A DNA stretch of 64,000 bases from Phreatobacter aquaticus (GCF_005160265.1 NZ_CP039865.1:310001-374000), one strand, 5' to 3'; counted from the stretch's first letter, positions 25,048 through 33,917 are shown. Notes: generated by a model not told the origin, from the letters alone. A program made the numbers and translations.

Positions 25048-26565
25048 TTACTCTGCGGCGGGCCGCGCCGCCTGGACGAGATCGACCGGGCCGTTGGGAT
25101 CGCCCGGCGCGGTCTCGCAGCCGAGATCGGGCGAGGCGACGATGCGCCGCCCGCGGAAGTCGAGCCGCGTGACGAACAGGCCGCGCTCCTCGCAATAGGC
25201 GATCAGCCGGCGAGCGCGGCTCGGCGAATGGCTGCCATAGATCCGCGCGATCGTGGCATCCGACGGACAGGGCGCGCCGGCAAGGGCTGCCTGCGCGATC
25301 ACCAGGAACACGCCCTGGATGTCGTCCGGCAAGGTCGCCGAGAGATCGAGTGCCTGCTGCCAGACATCGCTGCCCGCCGTCGTCATGTCGACACCCGCGC
25401 GCGCCACGGCGAAGCGGCGGCGGAAGGCGGCAAGCGTCAGCGGCTCACCCGGCACCCGGCGGATGCGGCAGCGCACCAGAAAATCCTGATAGAGCACGGC
25501 GACCGACCGGAAGGCGGCGTCGGGATCGGCCAGGATCTCGCGCATCACCTCGTCGATCATCTGCGCGTGCTCGGCCTCCGCGATCAGCGGCAGCAGAGGC
25601 TCGGCCGGCTGCGGCGGTTCGGGGCGATGCTGGGCAAGTTGGGCCAGGATATCGGCCGTGGAGGTCGGCGGCGGCGGTGGCGGCCGGCGCACCATGATCG
25701 GCTGACGCGCTTCCTCCGGGCTGGGGGTGAAGATCAGGTCGCGGGCATCGTCCGGCGCGTCGGGCAGCGGCGTCAGCTTCGGACTGGTCGAGCGGGCATT
25801 GGTCTCCACGGCGCCAATGGTCACCGGCAGCGGCCGGCGCGACATGGCGGGGCCCAGCGCCACGAAATGGCCGCGGGCGAGATCGCGGAACATTTCCGAC
25901 TGCCGCCGGTCCATGCCGAGAAGGTCTGCGGCGCGCGCCATGTCGATATCGAGGAAGGTGCGGCCCATCAGGAAGTTCGAGGCTTCCGCGGCGACATTCT
26001 TGGCGAGCTTGGCAAGGCGCTGGGTGGCTATGACGCCGGCAAGGCCGCGCTTGCGGCCGCGGCACATCAGGTTGGTCATCGCGCCGAGCGAGAGCTTGCG
26101 CGCCTCGTCGGAGACCTCGCCGGCAACGGCCGGGGCAAAGAGCTGCGCCTCGTCCACCACGACGAGCACCGGATACCAATGGTCGCGCTCGGCATCGAAC
26201 AGACCGCCGAGGAAGGCCGCCGCGCAGCGCATCTGCTGCTCGACATCGAGGCCTTCGAGATTGAGCACGACGGAGACGCGATGCTGGCGGATGCGCGCGG
26301 CGATGCGGGTGAGTTCGGCCTCGGTGCGCTCGGCATCGACGACGACATGACCGTATTTCTCGGCCAGCGTGACGAAATCGCCCTCGGGATCAATGACGCA
26401 TTGCTGCACCCAGGGGGCGCTCTGCTCCAGCAGGCGGCGCAGCAGGTGGGACTTGCCGGAGCCAGAATTGCCCTGGACCAGCAGGCGGGTGGCCAGAAGC
26501 TCCTCGAGATCGAGCATGGCCGCTTTCCCGCCGGATTGCGTCCCCATGTCGATATCGACCTTCAT
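25048..26565 (-). CDS. HerA/VirB4-like ATP-binding protein (DUF87 group)
   Basis: 505 residues. The N-terminal P-loop domain (about 10-255) has Walker A GNSGSGKS at 32-39, Walker B VLVVVDEAQLFAP near 135, and a sensor/finger region RGRKRGLAGVIATQRLAKLA, the hallmarks of HerA-type pumps of the FtsK-HerA superfamily. A Pro-rich linker (RRPPPPPPTSTAD) follows near 293. The C-terminal part (about 340-480) is helical and ends in a possible winged helix (ARRLIAYCEERGLFVTRLDF). No NurA nuclease, SIR2 or other defence partner is next to it. It may act on DNA or in membrane-linked translocation; the function is unknown. Confidence 0.82.
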   Translation of the reverse strand: MKVDIDMGTQSGGKAAMLDLEELLATRLLVQGNSGSGKSHLLRRLLEQSAPWVQQCVIDPEGDFVTLAEKYGHVVVDAERTEAELTRIAARIRQHRVSVVLNLEGLDVEQQMRCAAAFLGGLFDAERDHWYPVLVVVDEAQLFAPAVAGEVSDEARKLSLGAMTNLMCRGRKRGLAGVIATQRLAKLAKNVAAEASNFLMGRTFLDIDMARAADLLGMDRRQSEMFRDLARGHFVALGPAMSRRPLPVTIGAVETNARSTSPKLTPLPDAPDDARDLIFTPSPEEARQPIMVRRPPPPPPTSTADILAQLAQHRPEPPQPAEPLLPLIAEAEHAQMIDEVMREILADPDAAFRSVAVLYQDFLVRCRIRRVPGEPLTLAAFRRRFAVARAGVDMTTAGSDVWQQALDLSATLPDDIQGVFLVIAQAALAGAPCPSDATIARIYGSHSPSRARRLIAYCEERGLFVTRLDFRGRRIVASPDLGCETAPGDPNGPVDLVQAARPAAE

Positions 26566-26724
26566 TCCGACTCAGTGCCTCTCCGGTTTCAGCCGCCCTT
26601 CCTAGCATCCCGGATGCGCCCGTCACCATGTGGCGCACCGCATAACCCACAGGCGGGGGATGGGCGCGGATCAGGCCCCGTCGTGGTAGCCGACTTTGCG
26701 CAGCGCGCGCGTGCCGTCCTTCGC

Positions 26725-26840
26725 GACGTCACCCCCGGCGAGCCCGAAGGGCGAGGGAAGGGGGTCCAGGAGCCCCACAGCGGACTTTGACGCCCCTGGA
26801 TCCCCTTCCCTCGGCGCCTTGCGCCTCGCCGTGGATGACG
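26725..26840. repeat. Dispersed ~115-bp palindromic element, copy A
   Basis: gacgtcacccccggcgag at the left end pairs with an imperfect match at the right end near ggatgacgt. Inner arms gagggaagggggtccagg (26753-26770) and cctggatccccttccctc (26795-26812) also pair. A second copy lies at 28686-28803. Together with its flanks it makes up the 331-bp gene-free gap after the Ugp permease gene; the rest of the gap shows nothing. Confidence 0.8.
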
Positions 26841-26896
26841 TTGGAGCGAGACGGCGGGATCGCGACAATGGCCAAGCCTCGAAGGACCAGGAATCC

Positions 26897-27724
26897 CTAC
26901 CGGATGCCGGCCCGCATGAAGCTCTGCACGAATTGGCGCTGGAACAGGAGGAACCCGAGCAGCAGCGGCGCAGACGTCATCAGCGTCGCCGCGCAGATGA
27001 TCGACCAGTCGATGCCCTGGTCGGTCGAGGAGAAGACTTGCAGCCCCACCGTCAGCGGCCGCGATTCCACCGAATTGGTGACGATCAGCGGCCAGAGGAA
27101 ATTGTTCCAGTGATAGCTGACCGAGACCAGCGCATAGGCGACATAGACGGGACGCCCGAGCGGCACATAGACCCGCCAGAGCACCTGCAACGGGCTTGCG
27201 CCCTCGACCTTCGCGGCATCGTCCAGCTCCTTCGGCACGGTCTTGAAGGTCTGGCGCAACAGGAAGATGCCGAAGGCGGAGGCAACATAGGGCAGGCCGA
27301 TCGCCGGAATCGTGTCGAGAATGCCGAGCCGGCCCATGGTCTTGTAGTTCTCGACGATCAGCACGTCGGGCATGATCATCAACTGGGCCAGCACCACCGC
27401 GAAGGCGAGCGTCGCGCCGGGAAACTCGTAGCGGGCGAAGGCATAGGCAGCCAGCGTGCAGAGCACGATCTGGGCGACCAGGATGCCGGTGACCAGCACG
27501 AAGGTGTTGAGGAAATAGCGCGCGAAAGGCGCCGCCTCCCAGGCCCGGGCGAAATTGTCCAGCGTCAGCGGCGCGAACAGCGAGAAGCGCGTGGCGAACT
27601 CGGATGGATGAAACGCCGTCCAGGTCGCATAGACCAGCGGCGCGATCCACAGCACGGCCAGAAGCCAGGCGCCGGCGGTCTCGATCACGCGGGCCGTGCC
27701 GCGGGGCGCGTAGACATCGCTCAT
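26897..27724 (-). CDS. ABC sugar/glycerol-3-phosphate-type permease, UgpE/MalG type
   Basis: 275 residues, six helices. The coupling loop KELDDAAKVEGASPLQVLWR, followed by VYVPLGRP, is the MalG-type EAA motif. LFAPLTLDNFARAWEAAPFA, after helix 1, is the usual NF-x-x-W loop. It forms the membrane pore with the UgpA-type protein encoded 10 bp upstream. The set ATPase, binding protein, UgpA, UgpE fits a CUT1 importer of a polyol phosphate or oligosaccharide. Confidence 0.91.
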   Translation of the reverse strand: MSDVYAPRGTARVIETAGAWLLAVLWIAPLVYATWTAFHPSEFATRFSLFAPLTLDNFARAWEAAPFARYFLNTFVLVTGILVAQIVLCTLAAYAFARYEFPGATLAFAVVLAQLMIMPDVLIVENYKTMGRLGILDTIPAIGLPYVASAFGIFLLRQTFKTVPKELDDAAKVEGASPLQVLWRVYVPLGRPVYVAYALVSVSYHWNNFLWPLIVTNSVESRPLTVGLQVFSSTDQGIDWSIICAATLMTSAPLLLGFLLFQRQFVQSFMRAGIR

Positions 27725-27734
27725 TAAAGCTGGC

Positions 27735-28616
27735 TCATCGATAGTGGATCCGCCGTTCGAGCACGCCGTACTGGATGATCGCGATCAGCCCGAGGGTGGC
27801 GAGCAGCACCACGGTGAGCGCCGCTGCATAGCCGGTGTCCCAGAACGAAAAGCCCACCTGATAGATGTAGTAGAGCAGCAGGAGGGTCGCATTGTCCGGC
27901 CCGCCCTTGGTCAGCACCACGATATGGTCGATGGTGCGGAAGGCACCGATAACAGCATTGACCAGCACGAACAGCGTGGTCGGCATCAAGAGCGGAAACT
28001 GCACGCGCCGGAAATAGGTCCAGCGCGACGCGCCCTCCAAAGCGGCTGCCTCGGCGAGCGTCGGCGAGATCGTCTGCAGCGCCGCCAGATAGAAGATCAT
28101 GAAGAAGCCGGCTTCCTTCCACACCGCCACCAGAGTGACGGCGGCGAGCGCGGTATCCTTCGACCCCAGCCAGTTCGGCGACTGCACGCCGAAGACACCC
28201 AGCACCTGGGCCAGCAGGCCATATTGCGGCGTGTAGAAGAACAGCCAGATATTGGCGACCGCGATCATCGGCAGCACGGTCGGCGTGAAATAGGCCATGC
28301 GCACCAGCGTGCGCCCGGCAATCCGGTCATTGACCCAGATCGCCATCAGGAGCGCCAGCGCGATCGACACCGGGATCGTGCCGAGCGCGAACCAGAGATT
28401 GTTCCACACCGCCTGCCAGAACACGGGATCGGCGGTCATCTGCTCGAAATTCTCAAAGCCCACCATCCGCGAGGGGCGGCGCGGGCGCGGCGTCGAATAG
28501 AAGCTGTCGATGATCGTGGCGACCGCCGGCCAATGGGTGAACAGCGCCAGCAGGGCGAGCGACGGCCCCAGCATCAGCCAGGCATGGATCCAGGAGCGGT
28601 CGAAGCGGCGGGTCAT
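27735..28616 (-). CDS. ABC sugar/glycerol-3-phosphate-type permease, UgpA/MalF type
   Basis: 293 residues, six helices. LAEAAALEGASRWTYFRRVQ, followed by FPLLMPTT, is the EAA loop, and LMLGPSLALLALFTHWPAVA is the first helix. VGFENFEQMTADPVFWQAVW is the typical UgpA periplasmic/loop motif. It partners the UgpE-type permease downstream. It is separated from the binding-protein gene by 287 bp that hold a palindromic repeat, an unusual break inside this type of operon. Confidence 0.91.
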   Translation of the reverse strand: MTRRFDRSWIHAWLMLGPSLALLALFTHWPAVATIIDSFYSTPRPRRPSRMVGFENFEQMTADPVFWQAVWNNLWFALGTIPVSIALALLMAIWVNDRIAGRTLVRMAYFTPTVLPMIAVANIWLFFYTPQYGLLAQVLGVFGVQSPNWLGSKDTALAAVTLVAVWKEAGFFMIFYLAALQTISPTLAEAAALEGASRWTYFRRVQFPLLMPTTLFVLVNAVIGAFRTIDHIVVLTKGGPDNATLLLLYYIYQVGFSFWDTGYAAALTVVLLATLGLIAIIQYGVLERRIHYR

Positions 28617-28685
28617 GGGAAAGTCCCGACTAGGACGGAGGCGATCCTCGCAGCCGACGCGCGCGCGGCTGCGACCTCAAGCACC

Positions 28686-28803
28686 GACGTCACCCCCGGC
28701 GAGATGCCGGAGGCATCGAGGGAAGGGGGTCCAGGAGTCCAGGGCGTTGACATCATGGCCCCTGGATCCCCTTCCCTCGCCCTTCGGGCTCGCCGGGGAT
28801 GAC
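28686..28803. repeat. Dispersed ~115-bp palindromic element, copy B, inside the ugp operon
   Basis: Same element as 26725-26840: gacgtcacccccggcgag at 28686-28703, gagggaagggggtccagg near 28719 and cctggatccccttccctc near 28761, closing with ctcgccggggatgac. It sits between the binding-protein and first permease genes and could form a long RNA hairpin that separates their expression. Confidence 0.8.
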
Positions 28804-28903
28804 GATGGAGTACGCGGCCGGCAGACGACACGAGCCCCAAGCCCACGCCGACTGCCCATCTGCTCGCCCCCACCATCCCCGACGCCCCCATTCCCGTCAG
28901 CCG

Positions 28904-30205
28904 TCAGCGCCGATACGGACGCAGGATGCGCTCGGCTTCCGCCTGCGAATCCTTCATCGCCGCTTCCGGCGTCTTGCCGCCGGTCAGCGCCGCCTGCAGG
29001 CCGTCGTTCAGCGCCTTGGTGACGCGCTGGTTCTCATGGGTCGAGAGCTCGGCCACCGCGAATTTCAGCTGGTCACGGGCAACCGCCGCCGCCGGGAAGC
29101 CGGCCACATAGTCCTTCATCGCCGGGGTTTCCCAGGCATCGCCACGCACCGCCACATAGCCGGTGTCGATGCCCCACTTGGCGGCCCGCTCCGGCGTGGT
29201 GATCCACTGGATGAACTTGAAGGCGGCTTCCTGCTCGGCCTTGGACGACTTCTTCGAGAGATAGAAATTGCCGCCGCCCGTCGGGCTGCCCGCACGCTTG
29301 CCGGCCGGCAGCATGCCGACGCCGAACGGGAACTTGGCATTGGTGCGCACATTGGTGAGGTTGCCGGTGGTGGTCCACATCATCGCGCATTTCCGCTCGA
29401 AGAAGTCGCGCGGCGTGGTGCCCCATTCGACGATCCCGGTCGGATGCACCTTGTGCTTGCGCGACAGGTCCACCCAGTACTGCAGCGCCTCGACGACGGC
29501 GGGCGCGTCATAGGCGGTCTTGTTGCCTTCCGGGTTCATCAGGATGGCACCGGCCTGGGTGGTCAGGCCCTGGAACAGCCAGTAGGGGAAGCCCGAGGAC
29601 GGGATCTGGATGCCCCATTGCGTGGTGTTGGCGCCGTCGCGCTTGGTCAGCTTCTCGGCGAAGGCGATCTGCTCCGCCCAGGTCGTCGGGGGCTTCTCCG
29701 GATCGAGGCCGGCTTCCTTGAACAGCTCCTTGTTCCAGTAGAGCACGACGGTCGAGCGCTGGAACGGAATGCCCCAGGTCTTGCCCTCGGTCTGGCTGTT
29801 TTCCATGAAGCTCGGGAAGAAGCTGGCAAGCCACTTCTTGTCGGCATCGGTGCGGATGAAATCGTCGAAGGGCACGATCGCCTCTTCGTCGATGAGGGTG
29901 AACATGTCGGTCGACAAGAGAACCGAGGTCACCGGCGGCGTGCCGCTCTTGTGGGCGGTCAGCGCCTTGACGATCGTTTCCTGATAGGTGCCCGAATAGA
30001 TCGGCTTGATCGAGATGGAGGGATTCTCCTTCTCGAAATCGGCGGCGAAGCTGTCGATCAGCTTGGTGATCGGGCCGCCGACGGCGACCGGATAGAAGAA
30101 CGACACTTCCGTCTTGCCCTGGGCAAGCGCGGGGGCTGCCAGCGGCAGCGTCAGAGCGGCGGCGCCGGTCTTCAGGATCGTGCGGCGATCGATTGCATGG
30201 GTCAT
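28904..30205 (-). CDS. ABC solute-binding protein, UgpB/MalE type
   Basis: 433 residues. A twin-arginine signal (DRRTILKTGAAALTLPLAAP, then ALAQG) is followed by VSFFYPVAVGGPITKLIDSF, the UgpB-like opening, and ADFEKENPSISIKPIYSGTY. LYWNKELFKEAGLDPEKPPT is the family's central motif. It captures a periplasmic polyol phosphate, glycerophosphodiester or oligosaccharide. The ATG at 30205 was chosen because gggaggg lies just upstream; a longer frame to 30244 lacks a signal-like start. The ATPase gene ends 35 bp upstream. Confidence 0.91.
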   Translation of the reverse strand: MTHAIDRRTILKTGAAALTLPLAAPALAQGKTEVSFFYPVAVGGPITKLIDSFAADFEKENPSISIKPIYSGTYQETIVKALTAHKSGTPPVTSVLLSTDMFTLIDEEAIVPFDDFIRTDADKKWLASFFPSFMENSQTEGKTWGIPFQRSTVVLYWNKELFKEAGLDPEKPPTTWAEQIAFAEKLTKRDGANTTQWGIQIPSSGFPYWLFQGLTTQAGAILMNPEGNKTAYDAPAVVEALQYWVDLSRKHKVHPTGIVEWGTTPRDFFERKCAMMWTTTGNLTNVRTNAKFPFGVGMLPAGKRAGSPTGGGNFYLSKKSSKAEQEAAFKFIQWITTPERAAKWGIDTGYVAVRGDAWETPAMKDYVAGFPAAAVARDQLKFAVAELSTHENQRVTKALNDGLQAALTGGKTPEAAMKDSQAEAERILRPYRR

Positions 30206-30240
30206 GGTCAGTCCCTCCCGCTTCGGATTGATTGTCTCGG

Positions 30241-31272
30241 TCATTGGATGCGGCGTCCCGTCTCGCTGTCGAAATGGTGGACGGCCGATGCATCGAAGGC
30301 GAGCCTCACGGTCTCGCCGGCCCCGGCCGTGAACTTGCCGGGAATGCGGGCGACGATCGCATGATCGCCGATGCGCGCTTCCAGAAGGCAGTCGGCGCCG
30401 AGGTATTCCACCGCTGTGACACTTGCGTGAATGCCGTCATCAGACAGTCGCACAGCTTCCGGACGGACGCCGAGCGAGACTTTAGCCAGCTCCAGGCCGC
30501 GCGATCCATAATGCGCAGCCGCCTCGCCCAGAGCCGTAACCGGCAGGACGTTCATGGGCGGCGTGCCGACGAAGCGGGCGGTGAAGATGGTCGCCGGGCG
30601 ATCGTAGAGTTCCTCCGGCGTGCCATATTGCTCGATCCGGCCAGCATTCATCAGCACGATGCGGTCGGCCATGGTCATGGCCTCCACCTGGTCGTGGGTC
30701 ACATAGATCAGCGTCAGCCCGAGCCGGCGCTGCAGCGCGCGGATCTCGCGGCGCATCTCGAGGCGGAGCTGCGCGTCGAGGTTCGACAGCGGTTCGTCCA
30801 TCAGGCAGACCGGCGTCTCGGCGACAATGGCGCGGCCCAGCGCAACGCGCTGCTGCTGGCCACCCGAGAGCTGCGAGGGCTTGCGATCGAGATAGGGGCC
30901 AAGGCCGAGGATCTCGACAGCCCGCTCCAGGCGGCGGGCCCGCTCCTGCTTCTCGACGCCGCGCACCTCCAGCCCGAACACGATGTTCTGCCTGACCGAC
31001 AGATGGGGAAACAGCGCATAGCTCTGGAACACCATGGAGATGCCGCGCTCGGCGGGGGCAGCGCCCGTCACGTCGCGCCCGCCGATGCGGATGACACCGC
31101 CGGTCGAGGTCTCGAGGCCCGCGATCAGCCTGAGCGTCGTCGACTTGCCGCAGCCGGAGGGTCCGAGGAGAGCCACGAAATCGCCGGCGCCGGCCGTGAA
31201 GGAGACGTCATTGACGGCCGCGGCCTGCTCGCCGAAGGCCTTGGTGACGTGAGACAGTTCGACCTCGGCCAC
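30241..31272 (-). CDS. ABC transporter ATP-binding protein, UgpC/MalK type
   Basis: 343 residues. Walker A is GPSGCGKS, the Q-loop is VFQSYALFPHLSV, the signature is LSGGQQQR, Walker B is CLMDEPLSNLDAQLRLEMRR and the switch is YVTHDQVEAMTMADRI. The C-terminal MalK-type OB domain (about 235-340) includes MNVLPV and LGVRPEAVRL. It is the first gene of the four-gene transporter, read away from the intergenic region that also holds the Hsp70 promoter. Confidence 0.92.
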   Translation of the reverse strand: MAEVELSHVTKAFGEQAAAVNDVSFTAGAGDFVALLGPSGCGKSTTLRLIAGLETSTGGVIRIGGRDVTGAAPAERGISMVFQSYALFPHLSVRQNIVFGLEVRGVEKQERARRLERAVEILGLGPYLDRKPSQLSGGQQQRVALGRAIVAETPVCLMDEPLSNLDAQLRLEMRREIRALQRRLGLTLIYVTHDQVEAMTMADRIVLMNAGRIEQYGTPEELYDRPATIFTARFVGTPPMNVLPVTALGEAAAHYGSRGLELAKVSLGVRPEAVRLSDDGIHASVTAVEYLGADCLLEARIGDHAIVARIPGKFTAGAGETVRLAFDASAVHHFDSETGRRIQ

Positions 31273-31439
31273 GATATCCTCAAAGCGCGCATGCGGCAGG
31301 TTGGGCGCAGACCCTAAGGGCGAAGTGTGACAAGCGGCACTCCGGTAATGCCCTTATGCACAAGGAAGGTGGCGGGGGCGGGAGTGAGGATTGGGCTCTG
31401 ACCCGTTGTCAGGCGGCAAGGATCATCTGGCTGGGATGG

Positions 31440-31619
31440 CCCCTCACCCTTGCCCTCTCCCCGCAGGCGGGGAGAGGGAATGTCTCCGCTCAAGCTCCCA
31501 ATTCCTGCTCAGGCGCGGAGCGTCATATGCGCGCTTGATATTCCGATAGAGCGCGCCGGCTGAGACAGCGCACACGGATTCCCTCTCCCCGCCTGCGGGG
31601 AGAGGGTTAGGGTGAGGGG
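31440..31619. repeat. Inverted pair of ctctccccgc palindromes
   Basis: cccctcaccc plus ctctccccgcaggcggggag (31454-31473) recurs in reverse as ctctccccgcctgcggggag (31583-31602) plus a closing ggtgagggg. Each copy is self-complementary and the pair brackets about 100 bp. It fills the middle of the 446-bp gap between the divergent ATPase and Hsp70 genes. I see no gene in that gap. Confidence 0.75.
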
Positions 31620-31718
31620 CCAGAACGGCCAGAACCGCCAGAACGCCGGCCACGTTCACGCGGCAGCAACACTGTCCCTCCCCCTCGCCCACGATTTGGG
31701 CTGGCGTCCTCGCCCCCC

Positions 31719-33071
31719 ATGCGCTATTCCCCGCGGCCCTCCCGAGCCTCCAAGGTCCAGCCCTTGTCCCGCCCCGTTCCCCCCGTGTCGATCGGCATCG
31801 ATTTCGGCACCTCGAACACCGTCGTGGCGCTCGCGGCCGATGACGGCCGCGCCGAAGCCATCACCTTCCACCACAACGGGCAGGACCTGAAGGGCTTCGT
31901 CACGGCGCTCTGCTATTGGCAGGATCGCGTGGCCGGCAAGATCCGCTCGCGCGTCGATGGCGGCCCCTGGGCCATGGACCAGTTGATGGAAGGCGGCACC
32001 GCCCACCGCTTCATCCAGTCGTTCAAGACCTTCGCGGCCAGCGCCAGCTTCCAGGAAACCCGCATCTTCGGCCAGCGCTACGGCTTCGAGGACCTGCTGG
32101 TCTCCTTCATCCAGACGCTGACCCGCCACGCCGGTGGCGCGCTCGATTTCGCCGGCGCCCGCGTGCAGATCGGCCGCCCGGTTCACTTTGCCGGCTCAAA
32201 TCCCGATGATGCGCTCGCGATGCAGCGCTACCGCACCGCCTTCGGCAAGCTGGGCCTGGACCAGGCCTCCTATGTCTATGAGCCGGTGGGCGCCGCCTTC
32301 TTCTATGCCCGCGAACTGACCCATGACGCGACCGTGCTGGTGGCCGATTTCGGCGGCGGCACCAGCGATTTCTCGGTCATGCGCTTCGAGCGCCGCGGCG
32401 GCCGGCTGCATGCCGAGCCGCTGGCCCATTCCGGCATCGGCATTGCCGGCGATGCCTTCGACTACCGGATCGTCGATCATGTCGTCTCGCCGGTGCTCGG
32501 CAAGGGCTCGGACTACCAGTCGCTCGGCAAGCGGCTGACCATCCCCAACCGCTATTATGCCAATCTCGCCAAATGGCATCAGCTCGCCATGATGAAGTCG
32601 AACGGCGATCTCGCCGGTCTGCGCGACCTCGAGAAGGTGGCGATCGAGCCGGCCATGCTGGCGAAATTCATCGACATCATCGACTACGATCTGGGTCTCG
32701 CGCTCTACCGCGCGGTGTCGGAAGCGAAGGTCGCGCTGTCGTCGGCGGATGCCACCGACTTCCGCTTCGCCGCCGAGGGCGTGGAGATTGCCGGGCGGAT
32801 CACCCGCAAGGATTTCGAAAGCTGGATCGCTCCCGACGTCGAACGGATCGCCACGACCATCGACGAGGCGCTGGCCAAGGCCGGCGTCGGCGACCGCGAC
32901 ATCGAGCAGGTCTTCCTCACCGGCGGAACCTCCTTCGTGCCGGCGATCCGCAATCTGTTCACCAGCCGCTTCGACGAGACCAAACTCACCAACACCGACC
33001 AGTTCGAATCCATCGCCTATGGCCTGGCCCTGATCGGCCGGGAGGCCGAGGCGGCGCGCTGGGCGGCGTGA
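31719..33071 (+). CDS. Hsp70-family protein, YegD-like
   Basis: 450 residues. The actin-like ATPase domain is complete: phosphate loop 1 GIDFGTSNT (26-34), phosphate loop 2 VLVADFGGGTSDFSVMRFER near 207, and adenosine motif VFLTGGTSFVPAIRNLF near 405. The roughly 200-residue substrate-binding and lid domains of DnaK are absent, as in YegD-type Hsp70 relatives. It is a cytoplasmic putative chaperone or scaffold ATPase. The start is uncertain: the ATG at 31719 has no clear ribosome site, and a GTG at 31785 would begin the protein directly at SIGIDFGT. Two small membrane-linked genes follow on the same strand. Confidence 0.88.
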   Translation: MRYSPRPSRASKVQPLSRPVPPVSIGIDFGTSNTVVALAADDGRAEAITFHHNGQDLKGFVTALCYWQDRVAGKIRSRVDGGPWAMDQLMEGGTAHRFIQSFKTFAASASFQETRIFGQRYGFEDLLVSFIQTLTRHAGGALDFAGARVQIGRPVHFAGSNPDDALAMQRYRTAFGKLGLDQASYVYEPVGAAFFYARELTHDATVLVADFGGGTSDFSVMRFERRGGRLHAEPLAHSGIGIAGDAFDYRIVDHVVSPVLGKGSDYQSLGKRLTIPNRYYANLAKWHQLAMMKSNGDLAGLRDLEKVAIEPAMLAKFIDIIDYDLGLALYRAVSEAKVALSSADATDFRFAAEGVEIAGRITRKDFESWIAPDVERIATTIDEALAKAGVGDRDIEQVFLTGGTSFVPAIRNLFTSRFDETKLTNTDQFESIAYGLALIGREAEAARWAA

Positions 33072-33151
33072 CACGGCCTGATCGAGATCATGGCGCTGGC
33101 CTCCTGCACCATGACAGAATGGTCTTACCCTTTGTATTCGGAGGCAGGACC

Positions 33152-33427
33152 ATGGCTCTGAGACACGATATCGAAAGCCTGCGGGCCGAGGTCGAGGCGC
33201 TGCGCCGTGAGACGGCAGCCGTCCGCGCGCCGGCAGACGCCGCACCCGCTCCAGCGCCCCCGCCTGCCACCGATGAGGGCGACATCGCCTCGGTCATGCA
33301 GAAACTGCTGAGCCAGTTCGGCGAAACGGTTGAGACCGTGGGCAGCGAGATCGAGGATCACCCCCAGGCCTCGGTCGCCGCCGCCTTCGGCCTCGGCATC
33401 GTCGTCGGCATGCTGATCGCGCGCTAG
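33152..33427 (+). CDS. Small coiled-coil/membrane-anchored protein, ElaB/YqjD (DUF883)-like
   Basis: 91 residues. An N-terminal coiled coil (DIESLRAEVEALRRETAAVR) is followed by a Pro/Ala linker (about 28-45), an amphipathic segment and a single C-terminal membrane anchor (ASVAAAFGLGIVVGMLIAR). That layout and the HPQASVAAAFGLGIVVG tail match ElaB/YqjD ribosome-associated inner-membrane proteins. ggagg lies about 8 bp before the ATG at 33152. The next gene starts 11 bp downstream and resembles YqjE-like proteins, reproducing the yqjD-yqjE neighbourhood of enterobacteria. Confidence 0.8.
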   Translation: MALRHDIESLRAEVEALRRETAAVRAPADAAPAPAPPPATDEGDIASVMQKLLSQFGETVETVGSEIEDHPQASVAAAFGLGIVVGMLIAR

Positions 33428-33438
33428 AGGTGAGACCC

Positions 33439-33903
33439 ATGACCCTCGTTCCCCGCTCCGCCAAGCTCTACCTGAAGATCGCCACGCTGCGCCGCCAGAT
33501 CATCGCCCGGGATATCGCCCGGCGCGTGCTGTTCGGCGGGATCGCACTCGGCTCGGCGCTGATCGGCCTCGCACTGCTGTCGGTCGCGCTCTATCTCTGG
33601 CTCGAGACCCTGATCGGCCAGATCGGCGCGGTCCTCGTGCTGGCGGGCCTGCATGGGCTGGTAGCCCTGGTCCTCGCGATCATCGCCACACGGCAGGCGG
33701 ATTCACCTGAGATGATCGCGCTGTCGGAAGCGGAGGAAGCGGCCTTCGACACCATGTCGCATGAGGCTTCCGGCCTGACCGACCTGCCCGGCAGCGTCGC
33801 GCGGCTGATGGGTGGCGGGCAGGGAAATTTTGGCCTGGCACTGTCCGCCGCGACCGCCTTGATGGGCATTGTCCAGAAAATGCGTTCAAAACCAACGGCT
33901 TGA
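33439..33903 (+). CDS. YqjE-like/holin-superfamily membrane protein
   Basis: 154 residues. Two adjacent hydrophobic helices (FGGIALGSALIGLALLSVAL and IGAVLVLAGLHGLVALVLAI) lie at about 34-80, followed by an acidic stretch (SEAEEAAFDT) and a Gly-rich C-terminus with a weak third hydrophobic segment. This resembles YqjE-type proteins and the phage-holin III superfamily, though no phage genes are nearby. It is 11 bp after the DUF883-like gene and is likely co-expressed. The biological role is unknown; an envelope or stress-related function is only a guess from the neighbours. Confidence 0.72.
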   Translation: MTLVPRSAKLYLKIATLRRQIIARDIARRVLFGGIALGSALIGLALLSVALYLWLETLIGQIGAVLVLAGLHGLVALVLAIIATRQADSPEMIALSEAEEAAFDTMSHEASGLTDLPGSVARLMGGGQGNFGLALSAATALMGIVQKMRSKPTA

Positions 33904-33917
33904 GCGACAGGCCCACT

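Noticed and set aside
25048-26565. HerA-like gene as part of a phage-defence system
   Set aside because: No nuclease, SIR2, methylase or integrase gene lies nearby; its neighbours are ordinary transport genes.
33439-33903. Prophage remnant suggested by the holin-like protein
   Set aside because: No other phage gene is present, and the YqjD/YqjE-like pairing explains the gene better.
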